A stretch of DNA of 64,000 bases from Orlajensenia sp001423545 (GTDB taxonomy: Bacteria; Actinomycetota; Actinomycetes; Actinomycetales; Microbacteriaceae), in assembly GCA_001423545.1 (NCBI GenBank), contig LMOK01000003.1, positions 868,001 through 932,000 on the forward strand, in the 5' to 3' direction. The notes beneath the pieces were generated by a model. It had not been told where the DNA came from. It saw nothing but the letters and a program-made list of their open reading frames with translations, and searched no databases. Shown here piece after piece: positions 32,998 to 42,797 of the stretch (the first letter of the stretch is position 1; every line of letters begins with the position of its first letter). Position numbers and translations under genes: made by a program.

Positions 32998-35504
32998 AGA
33001 TCCTCGACGCCGACCCGATCGACCGCATCCGTCACCCCCTCGACGAGTGGGCGCTGGTGGAGACGGCCTTCGACTCCGCCGACATGGGGCGCACCGAGAC
33101 GATCTTCACGGTGGGCAACGGCTACCTCGGGCTGCGCGGCAACGTCGAGGAGGGCCGCGACGGCCACGTGCACGGCACCTTCGTGAACGGCTTCCACGAG
33201 ACCTGGCCCATCCGTCACGCCGAAGAGGCCTACGGCTTCGCCCGCGTCGGCCAGACCATCGTCAACGCGCCCGATGCCAAGATCATCCGGCTCTACGTCG
33301 ACGATGAGCCGCTCGTGCTCACCGAGGCCGACGTGCTCTCCTACGAGCGCCGCCTCGACTTCGCCAGCGGCGTGCTCGAGCGCGAACTCGTCTGGCGCAC
33401 GCCGGCAGGCAAGCGCGTGCTCATCACGTCGCGCCGCATGGTGAGCTTCACCGACCGCCACCTCGCCGTGGTCACCTACGAGGTCACCCTTCTCGACTCG
33501 GATGCCTCCATCACCCTGTCGAGCCAGATCCTGAACCGCCAGGACGGCCGCGACGAGTACCGGTCCAATGTGCACGGCACCGCCGAGGGCTTCGACCCGC
33601 GCAAGGCCGACCTCTTCACCGACCGGGTTCTGCAGCCGCGCATCAAGCGCGAGCAGGACGACCGCCTCCTGCTCGCCTACCGCTGCACCAACTCGGGCAT
33701 GACGATCTCCGTCGCCGCAGACCACCAGATCACCACCGTCGACGAGTACACCTCGAACACCACCCTCGAAGACGACCTCGCGAAGCGCATCTACCGGATC
33801 CACGCCAAGCAGGGCCACCGGGTGCGCCTCACCAAGCTCGTGAGCTACCACACGGCCAGCACGGTGCCCGTGCGCGAGCTCGCCGACCGCTGCGACCGCA
33901 CCCTCGACAGTGCTCTCGAGGTCGGCGGCCCCGAGCTGTTCCGCCAGCAGCGCCTCTGGCTCGACGCCTACTGGAAGCGCACCGACGTCGTCATCGGCGG
34001 CCAGCCCGAGCTGCAGCAGGCCGTGCGCTGGAACCTGTTCCAGCTCGCCCAGGCCAGCGCGCGCACCGACGGCGGCGGCGTCGCGGCCAAGGGCGTCAGC
34101 GGAACGGGCTACGGCGGCCACTACTTCTGGGACAGCGAGATCTACGTGCTGCCCGCCCTCACGTACACGTCCCCTGTCGTCGCGCGCAATGCCCTGCGAT
34201 TCCGGCAGCGGATGCTGGACGCCGCCCGGGCTCGAGCCCTCGAGCTCAACGTGCGCGGGGCGCTGTTCCCCTGGCGCACCATCAACGGCCTCGAATCGAG
34301 CGCCTACTACGCCGCCAGCACGGCGCAGTACCACATCGACGCCGACATCTCCCATGCGCTCTGCCAGTACGTCTCCGCCACGGGCGACCAGGACTTCCTC
34401 AACCGGGGAGCCATCGACATCCTCGTCGAGACCGCCCGTATGTGGGCCGACCTCGGCTTCTGGCGCGGCAACGGCGACGACGTCTTCCACATCCACGGCG
34501 TCACCGGACCTGACGAGTACACGACCGTCGTGAACGACAACCTCTACACGAACGTCATGGCGCGGGCCAACCTCGACGCTGCCGCGACCTCGCTGCGGGT
34601 TCTCGCCAAGGAGGACCCGAGCGCCTACGCCCAGGTGGTCAAGCGCCTGGAGGTGCAGGACGGCGAGGCGGAGGAGTGGGCCAGGGCCGCTCAGCGCATG
34701 CACATCCCGTTCGACGAGAACCTCGGCATCCACCCGCAGGACGAGGCCTTCCTGCAGAAGGAGATCTGGGACCTCGACCTCACGCCGCCCAGCCACCGCC
34801 CGCTGCTGCTGCACTACCACCCGCTCGTCATCTACCGGTTCCAGGTGCTGAAGCAGGCCGACGTCGTGCTCGCCCTGCTCCTCCAGGGCAACGAGTTCAC
34901 TCTCGAGCAGAAGCGCGCCAACTTCATGTACTACGACCCGCTGACCACGGGCGACTCCACCCTGTCTGCCGTCGTGCAGTCGATCATCGCGGCCGAGGTC
35001 GGGTACGGCAAGCTCGCGACCGACTACTTCAACTCGGCGCTCTTCGTCGACCTGCTCGACCTGCACTCCAACACTGCCGACGGCATCCACGTGGCGTCGA
35101 CCGGCGGCATCTGGAACGCCCTGGTCTACGGATTCGGAGGCTTCCGCGACCACCGGGGCGAGTTCACCTTCGACCCGCGCCTGCCAGACAACTGGGAATC
35201 CCTGCAGTTCAGACTGACGCTGCGGGGGAACCGCATCCGTGTCGATCTCGACCGCGAGTCCGTCACGTTCACGATCGAGGAGGGCGACTCGTTCCGCCTC
35301 ACCGTGCGTGGGCAGAAGGTCTTCGTGAGCGCCCAGAGCCCAGTGACCGTGCCGCTTTCGCACCAGGGGGCCAGGCTCGTCGGAACCCCGACGATGGATG
35401 ACGTCCGAGGCCAGCGTCGCGCAGACGGCTCCCTGCTCACGGCGTCGATCCCGGCCATCGCCCTCGACTTCGATGAGGGCGAGGCACTGGGCCCGATCGA
35501 TTGA
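32994..35504 (+). CDS. GH65 family alpha-glucoside phosphorylase (maltose/trehalose type)
   Basis: An 836-residue GH65 inverting phosphorylase. The N-terminal super-sandwich domain includes TVGNGYLGLRGNVEEGR and HGTFVNGFHETWPI. The barrel has GYGGHYFWDSEIYVLPA and the catalytic Glu in GVTGPDEYTTVVNDN. LHYHPLVIYRFQVLKQADVVLALLLQ also matches the family. GTG start with AAGGAG seven bases away. Maltose, trehalose, kojibiose or nigerose may be the substrate; the coupled beta-phosphoglucomutase shows that beta-glucose 1-phosphate is the product. Confidence 0.93.
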   Translation: MKILDADPIDRIRHPLDEWALVETAFDSADMGRTETIFTVGNGYLGLRGNVEEGRDGHVHGTFVNGFHETWPIRHAEEAYGFARVGQTIVNAPDAKIIRLYVDDEPLVLTEADVLSYERRLDFASGVLERELVWRTPAGKRVLITSRRMVSFTDRHLAVVTYEVTLLDSDASITLSSQILNRQDGRDEYRSNVHGTAEGFDPRKADLFTDRVLQPRIKREQDDRLLLAYRCTNSGMTISVAADHQITTVDEYTSNTTLEDDLAKRIYRIHAKQGHRVRLTKLVSYHTASTVPVRELADRCDRTLDSALEVGGPELFRQQRLWLDAYWKRTDVVIGGQPELQQAVRWNLFQLAQASARTDGGGVAAKGVSGTGYGGHYFWDSEIYVLPALTYTSPVVARNALRFRQRMLDAARARALELNVRGALFPWRTINGLESSAYYAASTAQYHIDADISHALCQYVSATGDQDFLNRGAIDILVETARMWADLGFWRGNGDDVFHIHGVTGPDEYTTVVNDNLYTNVMARANLDAAATSLRVLAKEDPSAYAQVVKRLEVQDGEAEEWARAAQRMHIPFDENLGIHPQDEAFLQKEIWDLDLTPPSHRPLLLHYHPLVIYRFQVLKQADVVLALLLQGNEFTLEQKRANFMYYDPLTTGDSTLSAVVQSIIAAEVGYGKLATDYFNSALFVDLLDLHSNTADGIHVASTGGIWNALVYGFGGFRDHRGEFTFDPRLPDNWESLQFRLTLRGNRIRVDLDRESVTFTIEEGDSFRLTVRGQKVFVSAQSPVTVPLSHQGARLVGTPTMDDVRGQRRADGSLLTASIPAIALDFDEGEALGPID

Positions 35505-35581
35505 CTGGCGGCACCGGTGAACGTGCTTTGCAGAGTCTCCGACTAACATTCAAGAGTCGCGAGAACCGGATCGGGAGACCT

Positions 35582-36325
35582 GTGGGGATACTGGACAACT
35601 TCGAGAAGGGTCTCGAACGCGCCGTCAACGGCGCTTTCGCGAAGACCTTTCGCTCGGGGCTGCAGCCGGTCGAGATCACGTCAGCACTACGGCGTGAGCT
35701 CGACACCAAGGCTGCAGTCGTCTCACGCGACCGTGTTCTCGTGCCGAACAACTTCACCGTTCGCATGGGAACTGCCGACTACGAGCGCATGAGCGCGATG
35801 GGTCCCACCCTCATCGACGAGCTCACCGACCTGGTGCAGAAGCACGCGGCGAGCCAGCGTTTCCAGTTCGCCGGCGGCATCACCATCCGCCTGCGCGAGG
35901 ACTCGGCCCTCACCGTGGGCATGGTCGCCGTCGACTCCACCAACGTGAAGGGCGACATCGCCTGGACGCCGCTGCTCGACATCGGCACCAAGCGCTACCC
36001 GCTCATCAAGGCCCGCACGGTGATCGGCCGCGGCAGCGACGCCGACATCACCATCGACGACACGGGCACCAGCCGCAAGCACATCGAGGTGCTGTGGGAC
36101 GGCAAGCGCGCCCAGGTGCGCGACCTCGGTTCCACGAACGGATCGCAGCTGAACGGCCAGCCCGTCAAGCAGGCCGTGCTGGAGCCCGACTCCGTCATCA
36201 CCATCGGACGTACCCGCATCATCTTCCGCGTGCTCGCACAGGCATCGACTGCCGATGCCGCAGGTCCCGTCGACGACGCGACGCAGCGGCACGACATGGG
36301 CGGGTTCTGGGGGCCCGCCTCGTGA
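35582..36325 (+). CDS. fhaA: FhaA, DUF3662 and FHA domain protein
   Basis: A 247-residue cytoplasmic adaptor. The N-terminal DUF3662 starts ILDNFEKGLERAVNGAFAKT, as in FhaA proteins. The C-terminal FHA domain is complete: VIGRGSDADITIDDTGTSRKHIEV and DLGSTNGSQLNGQPV. GTG at 35582 gives the family N-terminus with GGGAG just upstream; the frame open from 35501 has no such residues. In actinomycetes FhaA binds phosphothreonines made by PknA/PknB and links them to wall synthesis (e.g. MviN). First gene of a nine-gene plus-strand cluster. Confidence 0.93.
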   Translation: MGILDNFEKGLERAVNGAFAKTFRSGLQPVEITSALRRELDTKAAVVSRDRVLVPNNFTVRMGTADYERMSAMGPTLIDELTDLVQKHAASQRFQFAGGITIRLREDSALTVGMVAVDSTNVKGDIAWTPLLDIGTKRYPLIKARTVIGRGSDADITIDDTGTSRKHIEVLWDGKRAQVRDLGSTNGSQLNGQPVKQAVLEPDSVITIGRTRIIFRVLAQASTADAAGPVDDATQRHDMGGFWGPAS

Positions 36326-36900
36326 GCGAACTGACCCTGCTCGTCCTTCGACTGAGCTTCCTCGTTCTGTTGTGGGCGTTCGTGTTCGCGATCGTCTACG
36401 CGCTGCGTTCCGACCTGTTCGGGCAGCGCGTTCGCAAGGTCAAGGAGGCGGATGCGGCTTCCCCGAGCCCGGCTCCCGTGCCGGTCTCGGCGTCAGCCGC
36501 CGCAGCGGCGGCGGCCGCCCCCACCGGACCCATCGGCTCGATGCCCGCGGCGGCATCCGCCGCCCCGACGCTGTCCCCGTCGCTCGGCCGGGAGATCGCC
36601 GGAACCGGCAACGCCCGTGCCATCGTCGTGACGAGCGGCAGCAAGGCCGGAGCCGAGTTCCCCCTCGGCAACGACGAGATCACCATCGGCCGCTCCTCCG
36701 ATTCGGCCATCGTGATCCGTGACGACTACACCTCGACGCACCACGCCAGGCTCATGCTCTGGAACGGGCAGTGGATGCTCCAGGACCTCGACTCCACCAA
36801 CGGAACCTTCCTCGACGGCGCCAGGGTCACCGTGCCCACGCAGGTTCCGCTCAACGTGACCGTCAAGGTCGGCGCGACCACGTTCGAGCTGCGACGGTAG
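36322..36900 (+). CDS. fhaB: FhaB, membrane-anchored FHA protein
   Basis: A 192-residue protein with one N-terminal membrane helix (LTLLVLRLSFLVLLWAFVFA), an Ala/Pro-rich linker and a C-terminal FHA domain (ITIGRSSDSAIVIRDDYTSTHHARL, DLDSTNGTFLDGARV). The GTG overlaps the fhaA stop. It probably reads phosphothreonine marks at the membrane on division or wall proteins. Standard position before pstP. Confidence 0.93.
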   Translation: MSELTLLVLRLSFLVLLWAFVFAIVYALRSDLFGQRVRKVKEADAASPSPAPVPVSASAAAAAAAAPTGPIGSMPAAASAAPTLSPSLGREIAGTGNARAIVVTSGSKAGAEFPLGNDEITIGRSSDSAIVIRDDYTSTHHARLMLWNGQWMLQDLDSTNGTFLDGARVTVPTQVPLNVTVKVGATTFELRR

Positions 36901-36905
36901 CCCCC

Positions 36906-38141
36906 ATGGCGACGCTCATCGACAGCGCGGCCGTCTCCAACGTCGGACGCGTGCGCGCGAACAACCAGGACTCCGGCTTCGCCGGCCACGGTCTGTTCCT
37001 CGTCGCCGACGGCATGGGAGGCCACGCCGGCGGCGACGTCGCGTCAGCCATCGCCACGAAGCGCATCGCCGAGGCCGACCAGCCGTACGTCACCCCCGAG
37101 GACGCCGAGTTCGCCATGCAGTCGGCGCTCATCGCCGCCAACCAGCAGCTCGCCGAGACGGTCTTCGAGCACGCAGAGCTCACGGGCATGGGCACCACGG
37201 TCAGCGCCCTCTACGTCCTCGGCGACAAGGTGGCCATCGCCCACATCGGCGACTCCCGCATCTACCTGCTGCGCAGCGGCACCCTCACGCAGATCACCAC
37301 AGACCACACCTTCGTGCAGCGACTCGTCGACAGCGGGCGCATCACCGAAGAGGAGGCCGCGGTCCACCCGAGGCGCTCCGTGCTCATGCGCGTGCTCGGC
37401 GATGTGGAATCCTCCCCCGAGATCGACACGAGCATCGTGCGCACCATCGCCGGCGACCGCTGGCTGATCTGCTCCGACGGGCTCTCGGGCGTCGTCTCCT
37501 TCGACGACATCCGCGAAGCACTCGAGCAGTCGGCATCCGCCTCCGAGGCTGCAGAGCGGCTCGTCAAGGAGAGCCTCGACGGCGGCGCCCCCGACAACGT
37601 GACCGTGGTCGTCGTCGACATCGGCGCCGACGATGTCGCCGCATCCGCGAAGCCCGTCGTCATCGTCGGTTCCGCGGCGGAACCGCTCGCGTTCGACATC
37701 GAGGAGCCACCGCGTCGGGCGCTCCGGATGCCGCCCTTCAGGCTGCACTCCGTTCCCGAGGCCCACTTCGAGCCGGACTCCGAGGAGTACCTCGACGAGC
37801 TCATCGAAGAGGACAAGCGCCGCGTGCGCCGTCGGCGCATCACCTGGATCACCGTGATCGTGCTGTTCGTGGTCGCGGCGGCCGTGCTCGTCGGCGTCAC
37901 CTACCAGTGGACGCAGTCGCGCTACTTCGTCGGCAGCGACGGTGACAGCGTGGCCATCTTCCGCGGCATCCAACAGGACATCGGTCCGATCTCGCTGCAC
38001 AGCGTCTACCGCGACACCGACATCCCGATCGACAGCCTCACCTTCTACGACCGCCAGGCGGTGGAGGCGACGATCAGCGCCGCCGACCTCGACGACGCCA
38101 TCGCCATCGCGAAGCGCCTGGAGGTGACCGGTGCCGACTGA
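36906..38141 (+). CDS. pstP: PP2C-type Ser/Thr protein phosphatase
   Basis: A 411-residue membrane phosphatase reversing PknA/PknB action. PP2C motifs are all present: RVRANNQDSGFAG, LVADGMGGHAGG, TGMGTTVSAL, IGDSRIYLLR, CSDGLSGVV and DNVTVVVVD, with the metal Asp residues intact. After the domain there is a charged juxtamembrane stretch, one helix (ITVIVLFVVAAAVLVGVTY), and an extracellular tail of about 75 residues. Five bases separate it from fhaB, and rodA starts inside its end. Confidence 0.95.
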   Translation: MATLIDSAAVSNVGRVRANNQDSGFAGHGLFLVADGMGGHAGGDVASAIATKRIAEADQPYVTPEDAEFAMQSALIAANQQLAETVFEHAELTGMGTTVSALYVLGDKVAIAHIGDSRIYLLRSGTLTQITTDHTFVQRLVDSGRITEEEAAVHPRRSVLMRVLGDVESSPEIDTSIVRTIAGDRWLICSDGLSGVVSFDDIREALEQSASASEAAERLVKESLDGGAPDNVTVVVVDIGADDVAASAKPVVIVGSAAEPLAFDIEEPPRRALRMPPFRLHSVPEAHFEPDSEEYLDELIEEDKRRVRRRRITWITVIVLFVVAAAVLVGVTYQWTQSRYFVGSDGDSVAIFRGIQQDIGPISLHSVYRDTDIPIDSLTFYDRQAVEATISAADLDDAIAIAKRLEVTGAD

Positions 38142-39540
38142 CCAGACCGGCGTCGTCCAGTCGCCCACGCCGAACGGATCCCCGCTGACCGGGCCGATCC
38201 GTCGCATCCGTCTGCCGCAGAAGATGCGCAATCTCGAGCTCGCCCTGCTCATCTTCGCCTGCGCGCTCAACGCCGTCGCCGTGGTGCTGGTGCAGTTCGG
38301 CGCGCTCGGCCATCTCGACCTCACCCTCGTGTTCCTCGGCGCGGTGCTCTCGGCTCTCGTCGTCGCGCTGCACATCGTGATGCGCTTCGTCGCCCGTGAG
38401 GCCGACCCGTTCCTGCTGCCGATCGCCACGCTGCTGAACGGACTCGGCATCGCGATGATCTACCGCATCGACATCGCCGACGGCCACGACGGGTGGGACA
38501 GCGCGGCCGTGCGCCAGATCGCGTGGAGCGCCATCGCCATCCTGAGCGCCATCGCCGTCATGCTCGTCATCCGCAACCACCGGGTGCTGTTCCGCTACAC
38601 CTACATCGCCGGGTTCGTCGCCGTCGTACTGCTGCTCCTGCCGCTGTTCCCCGGTCTCGGCAAGGAGATCAACGGAGCCCGCGTCTGGATCGGCATCGGC
38701 GAGGTGCTCACCTTCCAGCCCGGTGAGATCGCCAAGATCGCCCTGGCCGTGTTCTTCGCGGGTTACCTCGTGCGCAACCGCGACTCCCTGTCGATGGTCG
38801 GTCACCGCTTCCTCGGCATGAGATTCCCGCGCGCCCGCGATCTCGGCCCCCTGCTCGTCGTCTGGGCCCTGTCGATGTCGGTCATCGTGTTCCAGCGCGA
38901 CCTCGGAACGGCGCTGCTGTACTTCGGCATGTTCCTCGTGATGCTCTACGTGGCCACGGGCCGACTCAGCTGGGTGCTGCTCGGGCTCAGCCTGTTCCTC
39001 GGCGGCGCCTTCGTGGCGAGCCGCACGCTCGACTACGTCAACGGGCGGTTCAACAACTGGCTCGACGCCTTCAATCCGGCCGTCTACGGCGCCGACGGCG
39101 GCAGCTACCAGCTCGTGCAGGGCCTGTTCGGGCTCGCCCACGGCGGGCTCATCGGAACCGGGCTCGGCCAGGGCCGCCCCGACCTCACGCCCGTTCCGCA
39201 GAGCGACTACATCATCGCGAGCCTCGGTGAGGAGCTCGGACTGGCCGGCCTGTTCGCGATCTTCGCGCTCTACCTCCTCTACGTCTCACGCGGCTTCCGC
39301 GTCGGCTTCGCCGGCCAGGACGACTTCGGGAAGCTGCTCGGCGTCGGCCTCTCGTTCGTGATCGCCCTGCAGTGCTTCATCGTCATCGGCGGCGTCACCC
39401 GCGTCATCCCGCTGACGGGCCTCACCACCCCCTTCCTCGCGGCCGGCGGGTCATCGCTCATCGCGAACTGGATCATCACGGCGATCCTGCTGCGGCTCTC
39501 CGACACCGTGCGCAATCAGCCCAGACTGGTGGTGGACTGA
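38131..39540 (+). CDS. rodA: RodA/FtsW-family peptidoglycan polymerase
   Basis: A 469-residue SEDS protein with about ten membrane helices. Conserved pieces are FQPGEIAKIALAVFFAGYLV, QRDLGTALLYFG with the catalytic Asp-containing region, and VFNWLDAF-type loop NNWLDAFNP, then GLTTPFLAAGGSSLIANW. It polymerises lipid II as a glycosyltransferase with its partner PBP encoded next. The GTG start overlaps pstP by 11 bp. Context in the pknAB cluster assigns it to growth rather than septation, though FtsW cannot be ruled out by sequence alone. Confidence 0.93.
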   Translation: MPTDQTGVVQSPTPNGSPLTGPIRRIRLPQKMRNLELALLIFACALNAVAVVLVQFGALGHLDLTLVFLGAVLSALVVALHIVMRFVAREADPFLLPIATLLNGLGIAMIYRIDIADGHDGWDSAAVRQIAWSAIAILSAIAVMLVIRNHRVLFRYTYIAGFVAVVLLLLPLFPGLGKEINGARVWIGIGEVLTFQPGEIAKIALAVFFAGYLVRNRDSLSMVGHRFLGMRFPRARDLGPLLVVWALSMSVIVFQRDLGTALLYFGMFLVMLYVATGRLSWVLLGLSLFLGGAFVASRTLDYVNGRFNNWLDAFNPAVYGADGGSYQLVQGLFGLAHGGLIGTGLGQGRPDLTPVPQSDYIIASLGEELGLAGLFAIFALYLLYVSRGFRVGFAGQDDFGKLLGVGLSFVIALQCFIVIGGVTRVIPLTGLTTPFLAAGGSSLIANWIITAILLRLSDTVRNQPRLVVD

Positions 39541-41006
39541 TGAATCGCGAGCTCAAGCGCGTGAGCACGTTCGTCCTGCTCCTGTTCCTGGCCCTGTTCG
39601 TCTCGACGACGGTCATCCAGGCCGTTCAGGCCGACACGTTGAACGCCGACTCCCGCAACACGCGCACCCTGTACGAGAGCTACAAGGTCGAGCGCGGCCC
39701 CATCCTCGTGGCCGGAACCCCGATCGCCTCATCGTCGCCGTCGGATGACGAGTACAAGTGGCAGCGCAGCTACACCAACGGGCCTCTCTACGCTCCCGTC
39801 ACGGGATTCTTCCCCGTGAACGGCGAGCCAACGGGCATCGAGGGATCATTCAACGACTACCTCAGCGGAACGGCCAACTCGCAGTTCCTCAGCAGCCTCG
39901 AGCGCATCTTCACCGGCCAGAAGCCGAAGGGCGCCGCCGTGGAGGTCTCCATCGACCCCGTCGCCCAGCAGGCGGCCTGGGACGCGCTCGGCGACTTCAC
40001 CGGAGCCGTCGTGCTCACCGAGCCTGCGACAGGCCGCATCCTCGCCCTGGTCTCCAAGCCCAGCTTCGACCCGAACAGCCTGGCCGGCCACGACACCGAC
40101 GCCGTCGACGTCACCTACGACGCCCTGGTGGCCGACCCGGCCGATCCGCTCATCGACCGCAACCGCGGCGGAGACCTCAACCCTCCGGGGTCGACGTTCA
40201 AGCTCGTCGTGGCCGCCGCCGCCTTCGAATCCGGCAAGTACACCCCCGAGAGCACCTTCCCGAACCCGTCGGAGTATCAGCTGCCCGGCAGCACCTCGGT
40301 CGTCATCAACTCGGGTGGTGGAACCTGCGGTCCCGGTGCGACCGTCAGCATCGCGGATGCCGTTCGCCTGTCGTGCAACATCCCCATGGCCGAGCTCGGA
40401 GTCGAACTCGGCGACAAGGCCATCCGCGAGCAGGCGGAGAAGTTCGGATTCAACGTCGAGCACCACATTCCGATGACGGTCGAGAAGAGCATCTACCCGG
40501 CACTCCTCGACGACGCGCAGACCGCGTTGAGCGCCTTCGGCCAGTACGAGGTGCGCGCGACGCCCATCCAGATCGCCATGGTCTCGGCCGCGATCGCCAA
40601 CGACGGGATCGTCATGGAGCCCTCGCTCGCCGACCAGGTGACCGGCACCGACCTGGCCGTCGTCAAGAGCTTCGAACCCCAGGAGTTCGGCCGGGCGATC
40701 AGCAGCGAAACCGCTGATGCCCTCAAGAAGATGATGGTCGCCGACGTCGATGACGGTGCGGCCAGTAATGCAAGAATAGACGGGGTCAGCGTGGGCGGTA
40801 AGACCGGCACAGCGGAGAACATCGGGGCGGACGGGGAAGAGGATCCCTACACGCTCTGGTTCACGGGGTTCGCCCCCGCGGAAGACACGAAGTATGCAAT
40901 CACGGTCCTCATCGAAGACGGTGGCGGAATGGGAACGGACGGGTACGGCAATCTCTTGGCCGCTCCCGTGGCACAGAAGGTACTAGAGGCGGTGCTGAAC
41001 AAATGA
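39540..41006 (+). CDS. pbpA: Penicillin-binding protein A (class B transpeptidase)
   Basis: A 488-residue class B PBP. One N-terminal helix (TFVLLLFLALFVSTTVIQAV) anchors it. The transpeptidase has SxxK with Ser218 (PGSTFKLV), SxN in RLSCNIPMA and KTG about Lys421 (GGKTGTAEN). It crosslinks peptidoglycan as partner of RodA. The ATG shares an A with the rodA stop (TGATG). Near its 3' end, codons AAT GCA AGA ATA (about 40774-40785) are rare in this genome. Confidence 0.95.
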   Translation: MNRELKRVSTFVLLLFLALFVSTTVIQAVQADTLNADSRNTRTLYESYKVERGPILVAGTPIASSSPSDDEYKWQRSYTNGPLYAPVTGFFPVNGEPTGIEGSFNDYLSGTANSQFLSSLERIFTGQKPKGAAVEVSIDPVAQQAAWDALGDFTGAVVLTEPATGRILALVSKPSFDPNSLAGHDTDAVDVTYDALVADPADPLIDRNRGGDLNPPGSTFKLVVAAAAFESGKYTPESTFPNPSEYQLPGSTSVVINSGGGTCGPGATVSIADAVRLSCNIPMAELGVELGDKAIREQAEKFGFNVEHHIPMTVEKSIYPALLDDAQTALSAFGQYEVRATPIQIAMVSAAIANDGIVMEPSLADQVTGTDLAVVKSFEPQEFGRAISSETADALKKMMVADVDDGAASNARIDGVSVGGKTGTAENIGADGEEDPYTLWFTGFAPAEDTKYAITVLIEDGGGMGTDGYGNLLAAPVAQKVLEAVLNK

Positions 41007-42733
41007 GACCCACAGCAGGGCTCACCTTCGGGGGGCGTTACGAGCTGTCGACCCGCATCGCCATCGGCGGTATGGGCGAGGTGTGGCAGGCCACTGACCT
41101 CGTGATCGGTCGACAGGTCGCCATCAAGATCCTCAAGGACGAGTACCTCGGCGACCCCGGTTTCCTCGAGCGCTTCCGCGCCGAGGCCAGGCACGCTGCC
41201 CTCGTGAACCACGAGGGCATCGCCAACGTCTTCGACTACGGCGAGGAGGACGGCAGCGCCTACCTCGTGATGGAGCTCGTTCCCGGCGAGGCGCTCTCGA
41301 CCATCCTCGAGCGCGAGCACGTCCTCTCCACCGACAAGGTCCTCGACATCGTCGCTCAGACGGCCGCCGCCCTGCACGCCGCGCACGCCGCGGGCCTCGT
41401 GCACCGGGACATCAAGCCGGGCAACCTGCTCATCACGCCCGACGGCCGCGTCAAGATCACCGACTTCGGCATCGCGCGCATCGCCGACCAGGTTCCGCTC
41501 ACCGCGACCGGTCAGGTCATGGGAACCGTCCAGTACCTCTCGCCCGAGCAGGCGTCAGGTCACCCGGCCTCGCCGACCACCGACATCTACTCGCTCGGAA
41601 TCGTGGCGTACGAGGCCCTCGCCGGCCGACGCCCGTTCACCGGCGAGTCGCAGGTCGCCATCGCGATGGCTCAGATCAACGAGGCTCCGCCCGAGCTGCC
41701 CGTGACGGTCTCCGAGCCCGTGCGCAACCTCGTGTTCGCGTGCATCGCCAAGAACCCCGCCGATCGACCGCAGTCGGCTGCTCACCTCGCCCGTGCTGCG
41801 ACGGCTCTGCGTCGCGGCGACGTGCAGGCAGCGGCCGCGTCGGTTCCCGCGGTCCTCGGCGGCGCCACGGCTGCGACCACCATGCTCATGCCGCAGGCCA
41901 ACTCCACGAGTGCGGCCACGACGGTGCTCCCCACGGCGACTCGTGCCTCGGCCATCGAAGCCGAGCAGGAGGAGGGCGAGAAGAAGAAGCGCAGTCCCTG
42001 GACCTGGCCGCTCATCACCCTCATCGCCCTGCTGGCCATCGTGCTGATCGGCACCATCATCGCCTTCGCGGTGAACGGCGGCGGCGGCGGAGACACCCCG
42101 AAGACCACGACGCCGGCGGCCACAGCGTCGAAGACGCCCACGCCGACCCCCACGCCGACCAATACCAAGATCCCGGTCAACGAGGCCGACTTCGTGGGAC
42201 TGTCGAGCGCGGATGCACGCACCAAGGCGAACGGCCTCGGCCTCAACGCCAACGTGACGACGGGCAACGCGGCGACCGACCCCGCGCAAGTCGACACGGT
42301 CTACGCAGTGAACCCCACCGGAAACCTCGACCCCGGCGCCGAGCTCACGCTCACCGTCTACGGTGACGTCGTCGCACCCGGAAAGGCCACGGCTCCCACG
42401 CTCGACGGCGATGACCCGGTTCCCGCGAACACCGACGTCACGGTGACGTGGGACACCCAGTCCTGCCCCGCCGGCCAGACGCTGAGCGGCTACAACGTCG
42501 CCGTCTCCGGTGCGACGCTCAAGGTCCAGGACCAGACGCCCGGCGGAACCCGCACGGCCGTCGTCACCTCGGGCGACGCCGGGTCGAGCTTCCAGGTCAC
42601 GCTGCAGTACTTCTGCGGCCAGATCGAATCGCCGGTCTCCGACCCGCTCACCGTCAACGTCGAGGCGGCACCCGAGCCCGAGCCCACGGAGACTCCCGCG
42701 GCCGAGCCCGAGGGGCCCGCGACGGGCGAGTAG
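41003..42733 (+). CDS. pknA: Ser/Thr protein kinase PknA with PASTA- and Fn3-like ectodomain
   Basis: A 576-residue receptor-type kinase. The kinase domain has IAIGGMGEVW, VAIKILK, HRDIKPGNLL, DFGIAR and an activation loop with Thr (TATGQVMGTVQYLSPEQ). Then come a Thr/Ala-rich linker, one helix (PLITLIALLAIVLIGTIIAF) and an outside part: a Pro/Thr stretch, a PASTA-like unit (DFVGLSSADARTKANGLGLN) and a fibronectin-III-like domain with two Cys. Mycobacterial PknA lacks such an ectodomain. ATG overlaps the pbpA stop. It likely phosphorylates division and wall proteins. Confidence 0.93.
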   Translation: MRPTAGLTFGGRYELSTRIAIGGMGEVWQATDLVIGRQVAIKILKDEYLGDPGFLERFRAEARHAALVNHEGIANVFDYGEEDGSAYLVMELVPGEALSTILEREHVLSTDKVLDIVAQTAAALHAAHAAGLVHRDIKPGNLLITPDGRVKITDFGIARIADQVPLTATGQVMGTVQYLSPEQASGHPASPTTDIYSLGIVAYEALAGRRPFTGESQVAIAMAQINEAPPELPVTVSEPVRNLVFACIAKNPADRPQSAAHLARAATALRRGDVQAAAASVPAVLGGATAATTMLMPQANSTSAATTVLPTATRASAIEAEQEEGEKKKRSPWTWPLITLIALLAIVLIGTIIAFAVNGGGGGDTPKTTTPAATASKTPTPTPTPTNTKIPVNEADFVGLSSADARTKANGLGLNANVTTGNAATDPAQVDTVYAVNPTGNLDPGAELTLTVYGDVVAPGKATAPTLDGDDPVPANTDVTVTWDTQSCPAGQTLSGYNVAVSGATLKVQDQTPGGTRTAVVTSGDAGSSFQVTLQYFCGQIESPVSDPLTVNVEAAPEPEPTETPAAEPEGPATGE

Positions 42734-42797
42734 CCATCCGCTCGACCACCGACCGCTACACTGACGAATCGACCACCGACCACCGAAGGAGTTCGCA

